Source: Phycisphaeraceae bacterium (GTDB lineage Bacteria > Planctomycetota > Phycisphaerae > Phycisphaerales > UBA1924). From it: a stretch of 64,000 nt of DNA. Below the pieces are notes generated by a model. The model saw nothing but the letters and a program-made list of their open reading frames with translations. It did no database searches and was not told the DNA's origin. The stretch's first letter is position 1. Every line of letters begins with the position of its first letter. Location: positions 124,001 through 188,000 of the forward strand of contig JAHBXL010000006.1 of NCBI GenBank assembly GCA_019636495.1. The letters are read 5' to 3'. Shown in pieces: positions 26,650 through 37,938 of this stretch. Both the position numbers and the translations under genes were made by a program.

Positions 26650-28311
26650 GTGCAGCACCCCGTCACGCATCTTGCCGCCGCGTGCTCGCTCGCGCTCGCC
26701 GCGGGATCGGCGTGCGCCGGGGGTGCCGACGGCCCCAGCGCGCAGGATCCGAACCCGTACGCGGTGCATCGGGCCGAGTCGGTCGCGCCGTTTTTCGCGG
26801 CGGCCAGATCGCGCCGCGTGGACATGGCCATCATCGGCGACAGCAACACGCGCTCGGCGAGCGTCAGCGGCCACGAAGACGGCATGGCCCGCGGGTTTGC
26901 AGCGCGCCTGGAGTGCTACGGCACTCGCGTCGAGCCGATGGGCGGCTGGGGATCGTGGGGAACGATCATCTTCCACTCGGCCTCGTACCCCGCGCAGTAC
27001 CTGAACCAGTATGCCCCGGCACACATCACCGCCGCGCTGGGAGACCTGCCGCTCGCGGGGGGCTTCCCCTCCGGCTACTCGTACCTCTCGCCGGGAATGA
27101 CCGTGCCGTGGACGAACAACTCGGGCCAGTACCTGTACGCCTCCCACCCGATGGACATCTCGGGCCCGTTGCGCTGGCACTTCACCTACTACCACTGGCC
27201 CGCCGCGGCGGGGGCGGACCTTGGTTTCGTCTCGCCGACAGTACGGGACCAGTGGCCCGGCAGCGCGTACGTGCTGTACGCCTCGGCGAGTTTGACCACC
27301 AGCGGGCCGGGTGTGCCGGGCCCACGCGAGTTTGCACTCAACGTTCCGTCGGGCGAGCGCGGCGAGCACGGACTCGTGTTCTGCCTGACGGACTTTCCCG
27401 GGCAGCGCGGCGCGCGAGGACCGTTCATCTCGCGATGGACGCGCAGCGAAAACATCGCGAAGACCCGCGGCTTCGCATACTCGCCGCTGCTCTACCAGGG
27501 CGGTCGCACCGCGCGCGACGCGGCGATCTCGCTGCTCGACCTCGCAAGACAGACCGACATGACCGAGTGGTTCCGCCAGGCGACGCGTCTTCAGAACGGG
27601 CCGCCGATGCTGCTGGTGCAGATCATCCATGGCGGCAACGATGCCAACTGGCCGACGCCCGCGGTGGTCTATGAGCGCGGCATGGGCCGGCCCGCGCCAG
27701 GCGGCGGGTGGCCCGCCGGTGAGCCGACGAACACCGCCGCGGGAATGCGGCAGAACTTCCAGTCGATCATCAACATCATGCGCGATGACTGGGTCGGCGC
27801 GGGGCATGACGAAAGCAACCTGTTCTTCGTTCTTGGCGGGTACCACCCGCAGCCGCCGTACTGGAACGAGACCGCGCCGGGCGCGGGAGACGGGTGGCAG
27901 TGGCGGCTCGTGCAGCACGACGCGGCACAGGCCTGGCGCGAGATCTGCGAGGCCAACGCCAACGTCGCGATGATCGATGGGTACAAACTCTCGACGCACG
28001 AGGAGTTCACGCTCAACGCGTGGTACACCGATCCCTCCTATCCCGGCGGAGACCAGGCGCACCTGTCGGTCGAGGGCTATCGCGCATGGGGCGGTGCGTG
28101 CGCCGAGGCGCTGCTGCGTGCCTGCGACTGCGGCCCGAGTGTCGACTTCGACGCCGATGGTCGGAGAACCGTCGCGGACATCTTCGATTTCCTTGCCGCG
28201 TGGTTCTCCGGAGAAGCGCGGGCCGACTTTGACCGAAGCGGCGGTGCGCCCACCCCTTCGGACATCTTCGCGTTTCTCAACGCGTGGTTCTCGGGTTGCG
28301 CCGGACACTGA
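26650..28311 (+). CDS. Exported SGNH/GDSL-like hydrolase with dockerin-like C-terminus
   Basis: 553 residues if the GTG at 26650 is the start; a GTG at 26602 is an in-frame alternative. A signal peptide ends near residue 24 (GSACAGG). Block I of the SGNH fold is AIIGDSNTRSAS near residue 61 (Asp-Ser-Asn). The last block, DQAHLSVEGYRAWG near residue 470, supplies the Asp-x-x-His pair. HGGNDANWP near 325 fits the Asn-containing block III. The last 60 residues are the dockerin-like module (TVADIFDFLAAWFSG, then TPSDIFAFLNAWFSGC) opened by a CDC motif. Probable secreted or surface esterase acting on an acetylated polysaccharide; substrate unknown. Confidence 0.8.
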   Translation: MQHPVTHLAAACSLALAAGSACAGGADGPSAQDPNPYAVHRAESVAPFFAAARSRRVDMAIIGDSNTRSASVSGHEDGMARGFAARLECYGTRVEPMGGWGSWGTIIFHSASYPAQYLNQYAPAHITAALGDLPLAGGFPSGYSYLSPGMTVPWTNNSGQYLYASHPMDISGPLRWHFTYYHWPAAAGADLGFVSPTVRDQWPGSAYVLYASASLTTSGPGVPGPREFALNVPSGERGEHGLVFCLTDFPGQRGARGPFISRWTRSENIAKTRGFAYSPLLYQGGRTARDAAISLLDLARQTDMTEWFRQATRLQNGPPMLLVQIIHGGNDANWPTPAVVYERGMGRPAPGGGWPAGEPTNTAAGMRQNFQSIINIMRDDWVGAGHDESNLFFVLGGYHPQPPYWNETAPGAGDGWQWRLVQHDAAQAWREICEANANVAMIDGYKLSTHEEFTLNAWYTDPSYPGGDQAHLSVEGYRAWGGACAEALLRACDCGPSVDFDADGRRTVADIFDFLAAWFSGEARADFDRSGGAPTPSDIFAFLNAWFSGCAGH

Positions 28312-28362
28312 GCCATCGCGACCGATCCAGGATCGGCGGCCCCGCGCGGACCGAACCGGCGA

Positions 28363-28992
28363 CTACTTCTTCCCATCCGGCGTCCACACCAACTCGAACA
28401 TGCCCCCGCCCACCGGGCGGATCTTGTTCTGCGCGAACAACTCGTCCCACACCGCGCGCGGGAACTCCCGCGGCGGGGTGATCGCGGTGACGCGCGACTT
28501 TCCGCTGGAGAGCGGCGACCGGCCCAGTTTTGAGTCCTGCTCCAGTTGCGTGAGTTTCAGCCGCTTCTTGAACGCCGCGAGCGCTCGCGCGAGGACCTCG
28601 GGCGTGATCTCCATCGGCGCGGCGGGCGCGGGCTGCGGCGACGGTCCGGCCGGAGCGGCCGCGGGCGACGAGACGTGCGCCGCCGGGGGCGGCGCGGAGC
28701 GCGGCGGCGGTGCGCCGGTCGGCTTCATGCTCGAAAGGTCACCAACCAGTTTCGCCAGCGCCTCGGTGTTGCGCTCGGCGACGATGCGCGAGGCCTTGAG
28801 TTGATCTGCGGGAGTCTTCTGCAGCGCCTTGTGGACGCGCTGCCACAGATCGCCGACCTTTTTCGCATCGGTGCACACCGCGATGTCCGACACCAGTTCG
28901 CTCAGTTTCTGCAGGCTGATCGAATCGAGGTTGTTGTAGTACCGCTTGACGATCCCCTGCTGGTACGAACTGAGATTCTGGCCCTTGGACAT
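28363..28992 (-). CDS. Conserved-looking hypothetical protein with Pro/Ala-rich linker
   Basis: 209 residues; the ATG at 28992 has GGGAAGAGAG upstream. Residues 1-85 are helical (SSYQQGIVKRYYNNLDSISLQ is the start of it). A Pro/Ala linker spans 90-125. Residues 127-209 form a second helical part ending in GGGMFELVWTPDGKK. No signal peptide or membrane helix, so cytoplasmic. I do not recognise a named family. It is on the same strand as argB, 60 bases downstream of the argB stop, with a copy of the dispersed palindrome at 29016-29030 in the gap. Confidence 0.72.
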   Translation of the reverse strand: MSKGQNLSSYQQGIVKRYYNNLDSISLQKLSELVSDIAVCTDAKKVGDLWQRVHKALQKTPADQLKASRIVAERNTEALAKLVGDLSSMKPTGAPPPRSAPPPAAHVSSPAAAPAGPSPQPAPAAPMEITPEVLARALAAFKKRLKLTQLEQDSKLGRSPLSSGKSRVTAITPPREFPRAVWDELFAQNKIRPVGGGMFELVWTPDGKK

Positions 28993-29015
28993 CGCGGACT
29001 CTCTTCCCTCTGGGC

Positions 29016-29030
29016 CGGCACTCCGTGCCG
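29016..29030. repeat. Dispersed palindrome copy between argB and the hypothetical gene
   Basis: CGGCAC-TCC-GTGCCG, perfect 6-bp arms. Same 15-base core as the copies at 21936 (opposite orientation) and 36437. Confidence 0.75.
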
Positions 29031-29052
29031 ACGGTTGCCATGGTGCTGCGGA

Positions 29053-29946
29053 TCACTCCAGCGTGATCTGGGTTCCGATGCCCGCGTCGGTGTAGATCTC
29101 AAGCAGGATCGAGTGCTGCATCCGCCCATCGACGATGTGCGCCTTGGGCACGCCCGAGCGTACCGCCATCAGGCACGCTTCCACTTTCGGCAACATCCCC
29201 TCGCCGATCACGCCGCTCTCGACCATCCGCTCGATCTGCCGCTGCGTCAGGCTCGAAGCGTACGAGTCCGCGTTTGAAGGGTCCGTGCGGATGCCGTGCG
29301 TATCCGAGCAGACGACCAGTTTCTCGGCCCGCAACGCCGCGGCGACGTGGCCCGCGGCGGTGTCGGCGTTCACGTTGAGTTTCCACACTCCGTGCTCGTC
29401 GGCCTGCCGGGCCACGGCGACGGGCGCGAGCACGGGGATGTACCCGTCGTCGCACAGCGCGCGGAGCAGCACTGTGTTCACGTCGACAATCGTGCCCACG
29501 TAGCCGAGATCGACGGGCGCGCCGTCGGGCCCCGTCAGCCCCAGCCGCTCGGCGAACAGCACGCACGAGCCCATCGAGTGCAGGCCCACCGCGCGCGATC
29601 CGGAGGCGTTGAGTTGCTCGACCAGGCCTGCGTTGACCTCTCGCACCAGCACGCGCTCCGCGATCTCCAGCGTCTGGCGGTCGGTGTAGCGACGGCCCTG
29701 GATGAACCGGGCCCTGAGCCCCGCATCGTCCATCGCCCGGTTGATCGACTTGCCCCCGCCGTGCACGATCACCGGGCGCATGCCCACCGCCGACATGAAC
29801 GAGACATCCGTCAGCAGCGCGCGCATCTTCTCGTCGTCGTCCTGGATCGACCCGCCGACCTTCACGACCACGATGCGGTCGCGGAACGAGAGAATGTACC
29901 GGTGCGCCTCGATCAGCGCCTTGGCTTTGTCGATCGCGATGTGCAT
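29053..29946 (-). CDS. argB: Acetylglutamate kinase
   Basis: 297 residues, the usual length for ArgB. Catalyses ATP-dependent phosphorylation of N-acetylglutamate, the second step of arginine synthesis. Motifs: VVKVGGSIQDD near residue 28 (phosphate-binding lysine), VIVHGGGKSINRAMDDAGL near 60-77 (acetylglutamate contact), and NVNADTAAGHVAAALRAEKL near 190 (nucleotide binding). The C-terminal MLPKVEACLMAVRSGVPKAHIVDGR is also typical. The substitution ADTAAGHVA matches the family. The N-terminal extension common in arginine-inhibited forms is short. No other arg gene lies within the window. Confidence 0.95.
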   Translation of the reverse strand: MHIAIDKAKALIEAHRYILSFRDRIVVVKVGGSIQDDDEKMRALLTDVSFMSAVGMRPVIVHGGGKSINRAMDDAGLRARFIQGRRYTDRQTLEIAERVLVREVNAGLVEQLNASGSRAVGLHSMGSCVLFAERLGLTGPDGAPVDLGYVGTIVDVNTVLLRALCDDGYIPVLAPVAVARQADEHGVWKLNVNADTAAGHVAAALRAEKLVVCSDTHGIRTDPSNADSYASSLTQRQIERMVESGVIGEGMLPKVEACLMAVRSGVPKAHIVDGRMQHSILLEIYTDAGIGTQITLE

Positions 29947-30002
29947 GAGGCTCGCCGTGGGTCGGTGTGCGTGGGAATGACAGACGCGGGGCCCGCGTGC
30001 GT

Positions 30003-30599
30003 TCAGTTCTTCCGTGTGTAGGTCGTCTCAAGCGTCGCCACGGCGGAGTTGTCGCTCGCCAGCGCGGCCATCGTCAGCACGAACGTCCCTTCCCCGGTGC
30101 GCTTGAAGGTAATGCGGTACAGGCTGCGCCCGTCGGCCTCGTCGTACCCGCCTTCGAGCGTGAACGACCGCGCGTCCTCGTCTCCCGTGCCGACCAGCGT
30201 CATCATCGCCGTCGAGCGCGTGTACGTCCACACCGACTCGTACTTCTTCGATTCGCTGTTGAAGCCGAAGAGTTTGAAACTCCTCGTCGGCAGGCCCATG
30301 GTCTCGCCGACCTCCTCGAGTGCCACGAACCGGCCGTCGAGCATGGCCGACACCTTGGCCGTGCCCGCCGACTCCAGCGGGTCCATGTCGCCGACCGCGA
30401 GTTTCGAGAGCGTGGTGTACTCCCCCACCAGTTTCTGCAACTCGGCGTGCTGCCTCACCGGCCTGCTCTGGTCGCGCACATTCGCCTGCCCCCCGCCACC
30501 ACCGGACCCGGGCTGGGCTGGCCGGGCGCCCATCACCGCCGCCGCGGCAAAGCCCGCCGCACACGCCGCGACCGTCAACACCATTCGCCGAGCGTTCAT
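30003..30599 (-). CDS. Exported DUF1579-family protein
   Basis: 198 residues with AGGAGG eight bases before the ATG at 30599. A signal peptide of about 26 residues ends at VMGARPA. A Gly-rich linker follows, then a beta-barrel-like domain with HAELQKLVGEYTTLS, SAMLDGRFVALEEVGETMG, FKLFGFNSESKKYESVWTYT and the terminal RITFKR strands, the pattern of DUF1579. The function of that family is unknown; a lipocalin-like role is sometimes suggested. It is divergent from holA with 70 bases between the starts. Confidence 0.8.
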   Translation of the reverse strand: MNARRMVLTVAACAAGFAAAAVMGARPAQPGSGGGGGQANVRDQSRPVRQHAELQKLVGEYTTLSKLAVGDMDPLESAGTAKVSAMLDGRFVALEEVGETMGLPTRSFKLFGFNSESKKYESVWTYTRSTAMMTLVGTGDEDARSFTLEGGYDEADGRSLYRITFKRTGEGTFVLTMAALASDNSAVATLETTYTRKN

Positions 30600-30633
30600 G
30601 TTCGCGCCTCCTGTCCACCCGCCGGTCCAATCG

Positions 30634-30663
30634 TTGGCGCGCCGAGCGTTCGGGGCCTAACCT
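30634..30663 (+). promoter_or_regulatory. Candidate promoter of holA, leaderless arrangement
   Basis: TTGGCG (30634-30639), 18 bases, TAACCT (30658-30663). The ATG of holA starts at 30670, seven bases after the -10 box ends, where transcription itself would be expected to begin. No ribosome site precedes the ATG. Confidence 0.45.
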
Positions 30664-30669
30664 CCGGCC

Positions 30670-31788
30670 ATGGCCCGCAAAGCAGCCGATTCCGCCAAGC
30701 CCGCCGCGGTCAAGTTCGCCGCTCCGGAGCGGTTCTCCGCAAGGACCCGGGTCGGCATTCTGTTCGGCGAGGACCGCTACATGCAGGACGAGCACCTGCG
30801 CCTGCTGCGCGAGGCGCTCGCCAAGGAACTCGGCGGGCCGGAGGCGTTCGACATCGTCCGGTTCGACGGGGGTCAGCCCAGCGCGACGATGGTCGCCGAG
30901 ATTTTCGACGAGTGCCGGTCCTTCGGCCTCATGCAGCAGCACAAGGTCGTGATCGTCGACAATGCCGACCTGTTGCTGAAGAAGTCCGACGACGAGGACG
31001 CTGCGCCCGCGAAGGGCCGCCGCGCCGTCGCGACGGCCGACGCCCGCAAACTCATGGAGTCCTACGCCGCGGACCCGAGCGACTCGGCCACACTGGTGCT
31101 GCGCGCCTCGACGTGGCGGCCCGGCAACCTCGACAAGGCCGTCGCCGCCCTGGGCGAACGCGGCGCGATCATCAAGTGCGAAACGCTCGACCCCGCCCGC
31201 GCCGCGGGATGGGCCGTGAAGCGTGCCGCACTCCGGCACAACACCACGCTCGATCCCGAGGCCGCGCGGCTGCTCGTCGCCGCGGTGGGAGCCGACCTGG
31301 GACGCATCGACAACGAGATCGAGAAACTCGCGCTCGCGGCGGGCGGGCAGGGCGCACCTGTCACCGCCGACCTTGTCCGTGCGATGACCGGGCAGTCGCG
31401 CGAGGAGGAGTTCTGGCGCCTGCAGAGCACCATCGCCTCGGGCGACGCCCGCGCCACGCTCGCGCACATGCGAGAGATGGTCGAAGTCTCGCGCCACGAC
31501 GAGGTCATGCTCACCTGGTGCTTTGTCGAACTGGCCAAGAAGGTGCACGCGGTGCGCAGGCTGGCCGACGCGGGCGAGAATCTCTCGGCCTACACCAACA
31601 AACTCCGCCTCTGGGGCGATAGTGCGGGTGTCTTCAACGCCGCGCGGCGCCTGCACGGCCGGCAGGCGGCGAGGCTGCTCGACAGAACGGTGAGCACCGA
31701 TCTGGCCAACAAGTCCGGCCGCGGCGAGCCCTACCGCAACCTCGAAACCCTCGCCATCGAGTTTTCCCAGGCGTTTGCGCCGCGCTGA
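30670..31788 (+). CDS. holA: DNA polymerase III subunit delta
   Basis: 372 residues. Clamp-loader wrench subunit that opens the beta sliding clamp. It has the AAA+-like but Walker-less layout: VGILFGEDRYMQDEHLRLL at the start (degenerate P-loop position), FDIVRFDGG, SFGLMQQHKVVIVDNADLLL, then the lid region with WAVKRAALRHNTTLDPEAARLLVAA. The C-terminal helical collar begins near 230 with EEEFWRLQSTIASGDARATL. A loop of about 25 residues after residue 110 (KSDDEDAAPAKGRR) is longer than usual. The ATG at 30670 is the first codon after the promoter. Confidence 0.87.
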   Translation: MARKAADSAKPAAVKFAAPERFSARTRVGILFGEDRYMQDEHLRLLREALAKELGGPEAFDIVRFDGGQPSATMVAEIFDECRSFGLMQQHKVVIVDNADLLLKKSDDEDAAPAKGRRAVATADARKLMESYAADPSDSATLVLRASTWRPGNLDKAVAALGERGAIIKCETLDPARAAGWAVKRAALRHNTTLDPEAARLLVAAVGADLGRIDNEIEKLALAAGGQGAPVTADLVRAMTGQSREEEFWRLQSTIASGDARATLAHMREMVEVSRHDEVMLTWCFVELAKKVHAVRRLADAGENLSAYTNKLRLWGDSAGVFNAARRLHGRQAARLLDRTVSTDLANKSGRGEPYRNLETLAIEFSQAFAPR

Positions 31789-31911
31789 TCCGGGTCCACC
31801 CGCCGCGCGGCACGCTTTTCCAAGGCCTGCCGCCCAGGGGGCCGATGAAACGGATTGGCGCAACGCGGCATACCGCCCGTTCTGCGCCCGCGAGCAGGAG
31901 GCTCACTCATC

Positions 31912-33171
31912 ATGACGCCGCGGCGTTTCTGCCAAGTATTCTTCGGTACCGCGGCGCTGCTCGCCGCCGCGGCGGTCTGTTCCTGCGGCCAGAGAGCCTC
32001 CCCCCATGCCGGCGCCCCCCGCGGCGAGAGCCGTCCCACGACCGGCTCGGTTGGTTCGACGCAGACCGAATCGCCACGAAGCGTGTACGAGTCCGCCGCG
32101 CTCGACTTGCAGGCGATGTTCGCGCGCCTGGCCGAAGCGCCGTCCGCCCAGGCCGCGGAGGCACCCGGGCCTGTGCCCGTGCCCGTGCCGACACGCCCCG
32201 CGGTCCCAGCGGCGCTCGAACCGCCCATCGCGGCGGCCAGCACGGCCGAGCCCGAGCAACCCTCCGAGCGCGAGCGCCGCATCGAGTACGCCAAGCGTCT
32301 GGCGGAGATTCTGAACTCCGAGGGCGCGGCGGCCGACAGCCCGCTCAAGGCCGTGCTGCCGCTGATTGCGCTGGAGGCCATCCAGCCCGGCGTTGCCGCG
32401 GCGGAGTTGCAGGCGCTTCTGCCGCGCCTGTCGCCGCGCGAGCGGCAGACGGTCGAATCGGTACGCGCGTTGATGTCTCAACTCGATGAACAGGCCGACA
32501 GCGGCGCCGACCCGCGCGCGCTGGCCGAAGTCGTGCGCACGACGGTCGACCGCGCCGCGCCCCCACCACCACCGCCACCCGCCCCGGAAACGCTGACGCT
32601 CGGCAACGTCGCGCTCTGCCGGCGCGTCGATTCGTTCGGGCGCTACACGCCGTACGCCTCGAGCACGTTTGTCGCGCGCCAGCGCATCCCGATGATCGTG
32701 TACACCGAGGTCGAGAACTACGCGCAGGCTCGCGAGGCCGAACTGCCGCCGACCGATGGACGGCCCACCTCGTTGTCACGCCCCGGTTCGCCCGATCGCT
32801 GGGCGCTGGAACTCAGTCAGGAGATTCACCTCTACGCGGCGGACGGTTCGCTGCAGTGGTTCGTGAAGGAACAGACGCACCGCGATGTGTCGCAGAGCAA
32901 ACGAAGGGATTTCTTCCTCGTGCAGCGCATCGACCTGCCGGCCGAACTTTCCGTCGGCCGGTACACGTTGAAGGTCATCGTCCGCGACAAGGGGGCCGCG
33001 CGGCTCGCCGGCCTTCCGCCCGATGCCGAGCCCGCGACCGAGGTGAACATCCCGATCCAGATCGTCGCCGATGCTGCCGTCGCCGCGCGCGACACCACGC
33101 GACCGGTCGTCTCCGGCAGACCAACCCCCCCGGCAACGGTCAACGCCCCGACCGATGTCCGGCCACGCTGA
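31912..33171 (+). CDS. Putative lipoprotein, unknown function
   Basis: 419 residues from ATG 31912. The signal sequence ends in AAAVCSCGQ, a plausible lipobox with Cys23 or Cys25 as lipidated residue. Residues 30-110 are low-complexity Pro/Ala. A helical part (ERERRIEYAKRLAEILN and onward) spans about 120-215, then a PPPPPPPAP linker. The C-terminal 200 residues form a beta-rich domain starting with LGNVALCRRVDSFGRY and containing YTEVENYAQ and WALELSQEIHLYAADGS. That last domain resembles envelope-stress-type beta domains, but I cannot name it. Probably anchored in a membrane facing the periplasm. It follows holA by 123 bases. Confidence 0.72.
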   Translation: MTPRRFCQVFFGTAALLAAAAVCSCGQRASPHAGAPRGESRPTTGSVGSTQTESPRSVYESAALDLQAMFARLAEAPSAQAAEAPGPVPVPVPTRPAVPAALEPPIAAASTAEPEQPSERERRIEYAKRLAEILNSEGAAADSPLKAVLPLIALEAIQPGVAAAELQALLPRLSPRERQTVESVRALMSQLDEQADSGADPRALAEVVRTTVDRAAPPPPPPPAPETLTLGNVALCRRVDSFGRYTPYASSTFVARQRIPMIVYTEVENYAQAREAELPPTDGRPTSLSRPGSPDRWALELSQEIHLYAADGSLQWFVKEQTHRDVSQSKRRDFFLVQRIDLPAELSVGRYTLKVIVRDKGAARLAGLPPDAEPATEVNIPIQIVADAAVAARDTTRPVVSGRPTPPATVNAPTDVRPR

Positions 33172-33735
33172 GCGCGTTCAGAGTGCAAACTGGCCGCAGT
33201 GGCACCTGGCTAGGTTTGGCCAGCGGCCGCCGCAACTGCCAGTCTGTCAGCGAGAGCGCGGGAATCCGACACGGAACATCCCCATATCAGGGTATTTGTA
33301 CGCCGACATTCCTGCTCAGTACCCAGAATTCCAGTATGGAGGTAACGGGGTTATTGAGGACAGCGGCACGCCGTATGCAGTCGATAGACCGGCTTCGTGT
33401 CGGGATAAGGGGCGGATTCGCGCAAGTTTGGCGAGTTCCGCAGGTCTTTGCGTCACCCTCAGCCTTGGAATCGAATCGGATGGTGCAACGATTCGGAACA
33501 AGATGACGGGGGCGCGGGGCGGATTGAAGGGGGCGGGGGTCCGAGTTTCCCTGCGGGCTTGAGGCCGGCAGGGGGTTTGTCGATGGAACCGGGCCCTTTG
33601 CCGCGGAGTCGTTCCGCGGCGGGGCAGGTTTCGAACGCACGCGGCCGCGGCGGTGTACAACCGGTGCGGGAGCGTGCCACGTGTCGGGCCCGCCGGCCGC
33701 ACATGGGCCGGAGCGCCCGAAGGAAGAGGTGTGCG
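33172..33735. other. Non-coding gap upstream of clpC
   Basis: 564 bases with no convincing gene and visibly lower GC around 33280-33360. It contains a perfect 7-bp inverted repeat CGAATCG (33472-33478) and CGATTCG (33489-33495) with a 10-base spacer, a possible operator. No CIRCE (TTAGCACTC-N9-GAGTGCTAA) and no obvious CtsR-type heptad repeat was found. The promoter of clpC must lie here. Confidence 0.5.
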
Positions 33736-36360
<2,625 letters not shown>

Positions 36361-36395
36361 GGCCCCGCGTTCACGGAGTTTTATCATCAACACAC

Positions 36396-36426
36396 AAAGG
36401 CCCCGGGCACACGTCCGGGGCCTTTT
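36396..36426 (+). terminator. Rho-independent terminator of clpC
   Basis: AAAGGCCCCGG (36396-36406) pairs with CCGGGGCCTTT (36415-36425) around an 8-base loop and ends in TTTT. It lies 35 bases after the clpC stop. Confidence 0.93.
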
Positions 36427-36436
36427 CCGTTGGTGG

Positions 36437-36455
36437 CCCGGCACTCCGTGCCGGG
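36437..36455. repeat. Dispersed palindrome copy after clpC
   Basis: CCCGGCAC-TCC-GTGCCGGG, perfect 8-bp arms, 10 bases after the clpC terminator. It shares its core and the flanking GGTGGC with the copy inside the kbl-like gene (reverse orientation). Confidence 0.75.
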
Positions 36456-36514
36456 CACGCATCAGGTGCGAAGGAGGGAACCCGGCGCCGAGCGTCGGCC
36501 CATCATGAGCACCG

Positions 36515-36549
36515 AAAAACAACCGCCCGGCGACATGGCCGGGCGGTTG
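36515..36549 (-). terminator. Rho-independent terminator of the first PEP-CTERM gene
   Basis: CAACCGCCCGGC (36520-36531) pairs with GCCGGGCGGTTG (36538-36549), loop of six. On the minus strand the hairpin is followed by TTTTT (36519-36515). The hairpin, including its loop, is identical to the one at 37876-37905. Confidence 0.9.
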
Positions 36550-36580
36550 CGGATGAACAGGTTTTTCGAGGCCGGCACGA

Positions 36581-37600
36581 TCAGGCGCGACGGCGACGGG
36601 CAGCGACCAGGCCGCCCAGGCCCAGCAGCGCCAGCGTGCTCGGAGCGGGGACAACCGTGAACTGCGCCCAAACGATGTCGAACGCGCCGACCTTGGTCGC
36701 CGCGGTCTGGATCGAGGTGCCGAACGCGTCGGAGATCGTGAACGTGACGTTCGCGTTCGTCGTCGTGCTGCTGTTCAGGACCGCCCCGGCGAAATCGAGC
36801 ATCGTGCCGGTGCGGAAACTGTCGTCCGACGGCGAGCCCTGATTGTTCGCGAGGTTGAAGTTCGTGATAGCGAGGTAGTAGGTGCCGGCGGCGAAGTTGC
36901 GGACCATGAACGCTTGCGCGCCGCTCGTCACGCTGCCGCCGCTGTTGGCGCTGGGATCATCGTTGCCGTAGCCGACGATCGCGTTGAAGTTGCTGTCGTA
37001 CACCCACATGTCGGTGTCGGTTGTGTGCCCTTGCCCGTTCGAGTTGATGGTGATCGCGCCGGGCTGGAAGGTGCCGGCGCTGATCGGCGTCACCACGGTG
37101 CGCTCGAACGCCACCGAGTAATCGGCGGTCGTCGAGGCCGTCCCCGACACGCGGTAGTTGAGCGAGTATGCGTGGCCGAAGGAATACCACGCGTTCTCGC
37201 GGGAGGCGGTGCCCGCGGGGATGCGGCTCGATTGCGGTGCGGCATCGCTGCCCGAGCCGGTGCCGACCGTCATGCCGGGCATCCAGGGCGCGGCCGCGGC
37301 AGCGGTCTGACCCTGGCCACGAATGGTCGCAGCGTGGCCCGCGGTACCGTTCGTTGTGAGAGTCGACGTCCAGCGATAGATCGACAGCGGCTCCGCGGCG
37401 AAGTCCAGACGGAAATAGTCAAGACCGACTCCGCTGCCGCTTGTGCTGTTGCCCGTCAGCGTGCTGCCATGGACAACCGGCCCGATGATGTTGGGCGTCG
37501 CCTTGGTGTCGTTCGGCTCTGATTCACTGAACTGGCCGAACGCCGCGGTCGAAATGGCCGCGCCGCAGACCGCGCCGAGCATGGGGACGATGCGATTCAT
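36581..37600 (-). CDS. Exported PEP-CTERM-like protein with SEPNDT (PPC-like) start
   Basis: 339 residues; the ATG at 37600 has GGAGAGAGG just upstream. A signal peptide ends near AAFGQ (residue 23). The mature protein begins with SESEPNDTKATPN, the hallmark of bacterial pre-peptidase C-terminal type beta domains. Residues 30-310 are beta-rich, with VWVYDSNFNAIVGYGNDD-like Asp/Asn turns and an AGTYYLAITNFN strand. The C-terminus VPAPSTLALLGLGGLVAARRRRA is a PEP-CTERM-like sorting tail. It is probably anchored or released at the surface. The DNA encoding the tail is identical to that of the next gene upstream. Confidence 0.82.
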   Translation of the reverse strand: MNRIVPMLGAVCGAAISTAAFGQFSESEPNDTKATPNIIGPVVHGSTLTGNSTSGSGVGLDYFRLDFAAEPLSIYRWTSTLTTNGTAGHAATIRGQGQTAAAAAPWMPGMTVGTGSGSDAAPQSSRIPAGTASRENAWYSFGHAYSLNYRVSGTASTTADYSVAFERTVVTPISAGTFQPGAITINSNGQGHTTDTDMWVYDSNFNAIVGYGNDDPSANSGGSVTSGAQAFMVRNFAAGTYYLAITNFNLANNQGSPSDDSFRTGTMLDFAGAVLNSSTTTNANVTFTISDAFGTSIQTAATKVGAFDIVWAQFTVVPAPSTLALLGLGGLVAARRRRA

Positions 37601-37938
37601 GACCTCTCTCCAGAAGTTGCCGCTCCGCAGTTCCCTCGTGTGCCCCCGAATGCGACGCGCATTCGAACCCGGGCGACCCGATCTGCCGCTCGGCATCTCT
37701 GCCGTGCGACGGTGAACACCGGAACTCCGAGCACCCGCGATTGCACACGCCGGGTACCCATTCTCTCGAAAAAGATTCTACCTCCGGAGAAATCCAGCAC
37801 AAGAAAAAACATCGATTCTCAACCAATTCAGTTGACGCTGCGGGGTTATCTTCACTCGAGCAACGGAATGAAAGACAACCGCCCGGCGACATGGCCGGGC
37901 GGTTGCAGAAGAAGCAGGATGTCCGAGGCCGGTCGCGA
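37601..37938. other. Gap between two PEP-CTERM genes
   Basis: 338 bases without a gene. It holds the terminator of the upstream gene (37876-37905) and an AT-rich stretch at about 37765-37860 with poly-A/T runs, the likely promoter zone for the gene that starts at 37600 on the minus strand. No exact promoter is assigned. Confidence 0.5.
37876..37905 (-). terminator. Rho-independent-like terminator of the second PEP-CTERM gene
   Basis: CAACCGCCCGGC (37876-37887) pairs with GCCGGGCGGTTG (37894-37905). On the minus strand it is followed by TCTTTC. The 32 bases 37875-37906 are identical to 36519-36550. Confidence 0.8.

Noticed and set aside
25240-28308. 1022-codon open frame opposite the glycosyltransferase and SGNH genes
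   Set aside because: A shadow of three well-supported plus-strand genes with signature motifs.
33172-33735. Small gene in the clpC upstream gap (open frame 33071-33562)
   Set aside because: It overlaps the end of the lipoprotein gene, has no ribosome site and no protein-like composition.
36515-36549. Attenuator or repeat element for clpC
   Set aside because: clpC already has its own terminator; orientation and T-run fit the minus-strand gene.
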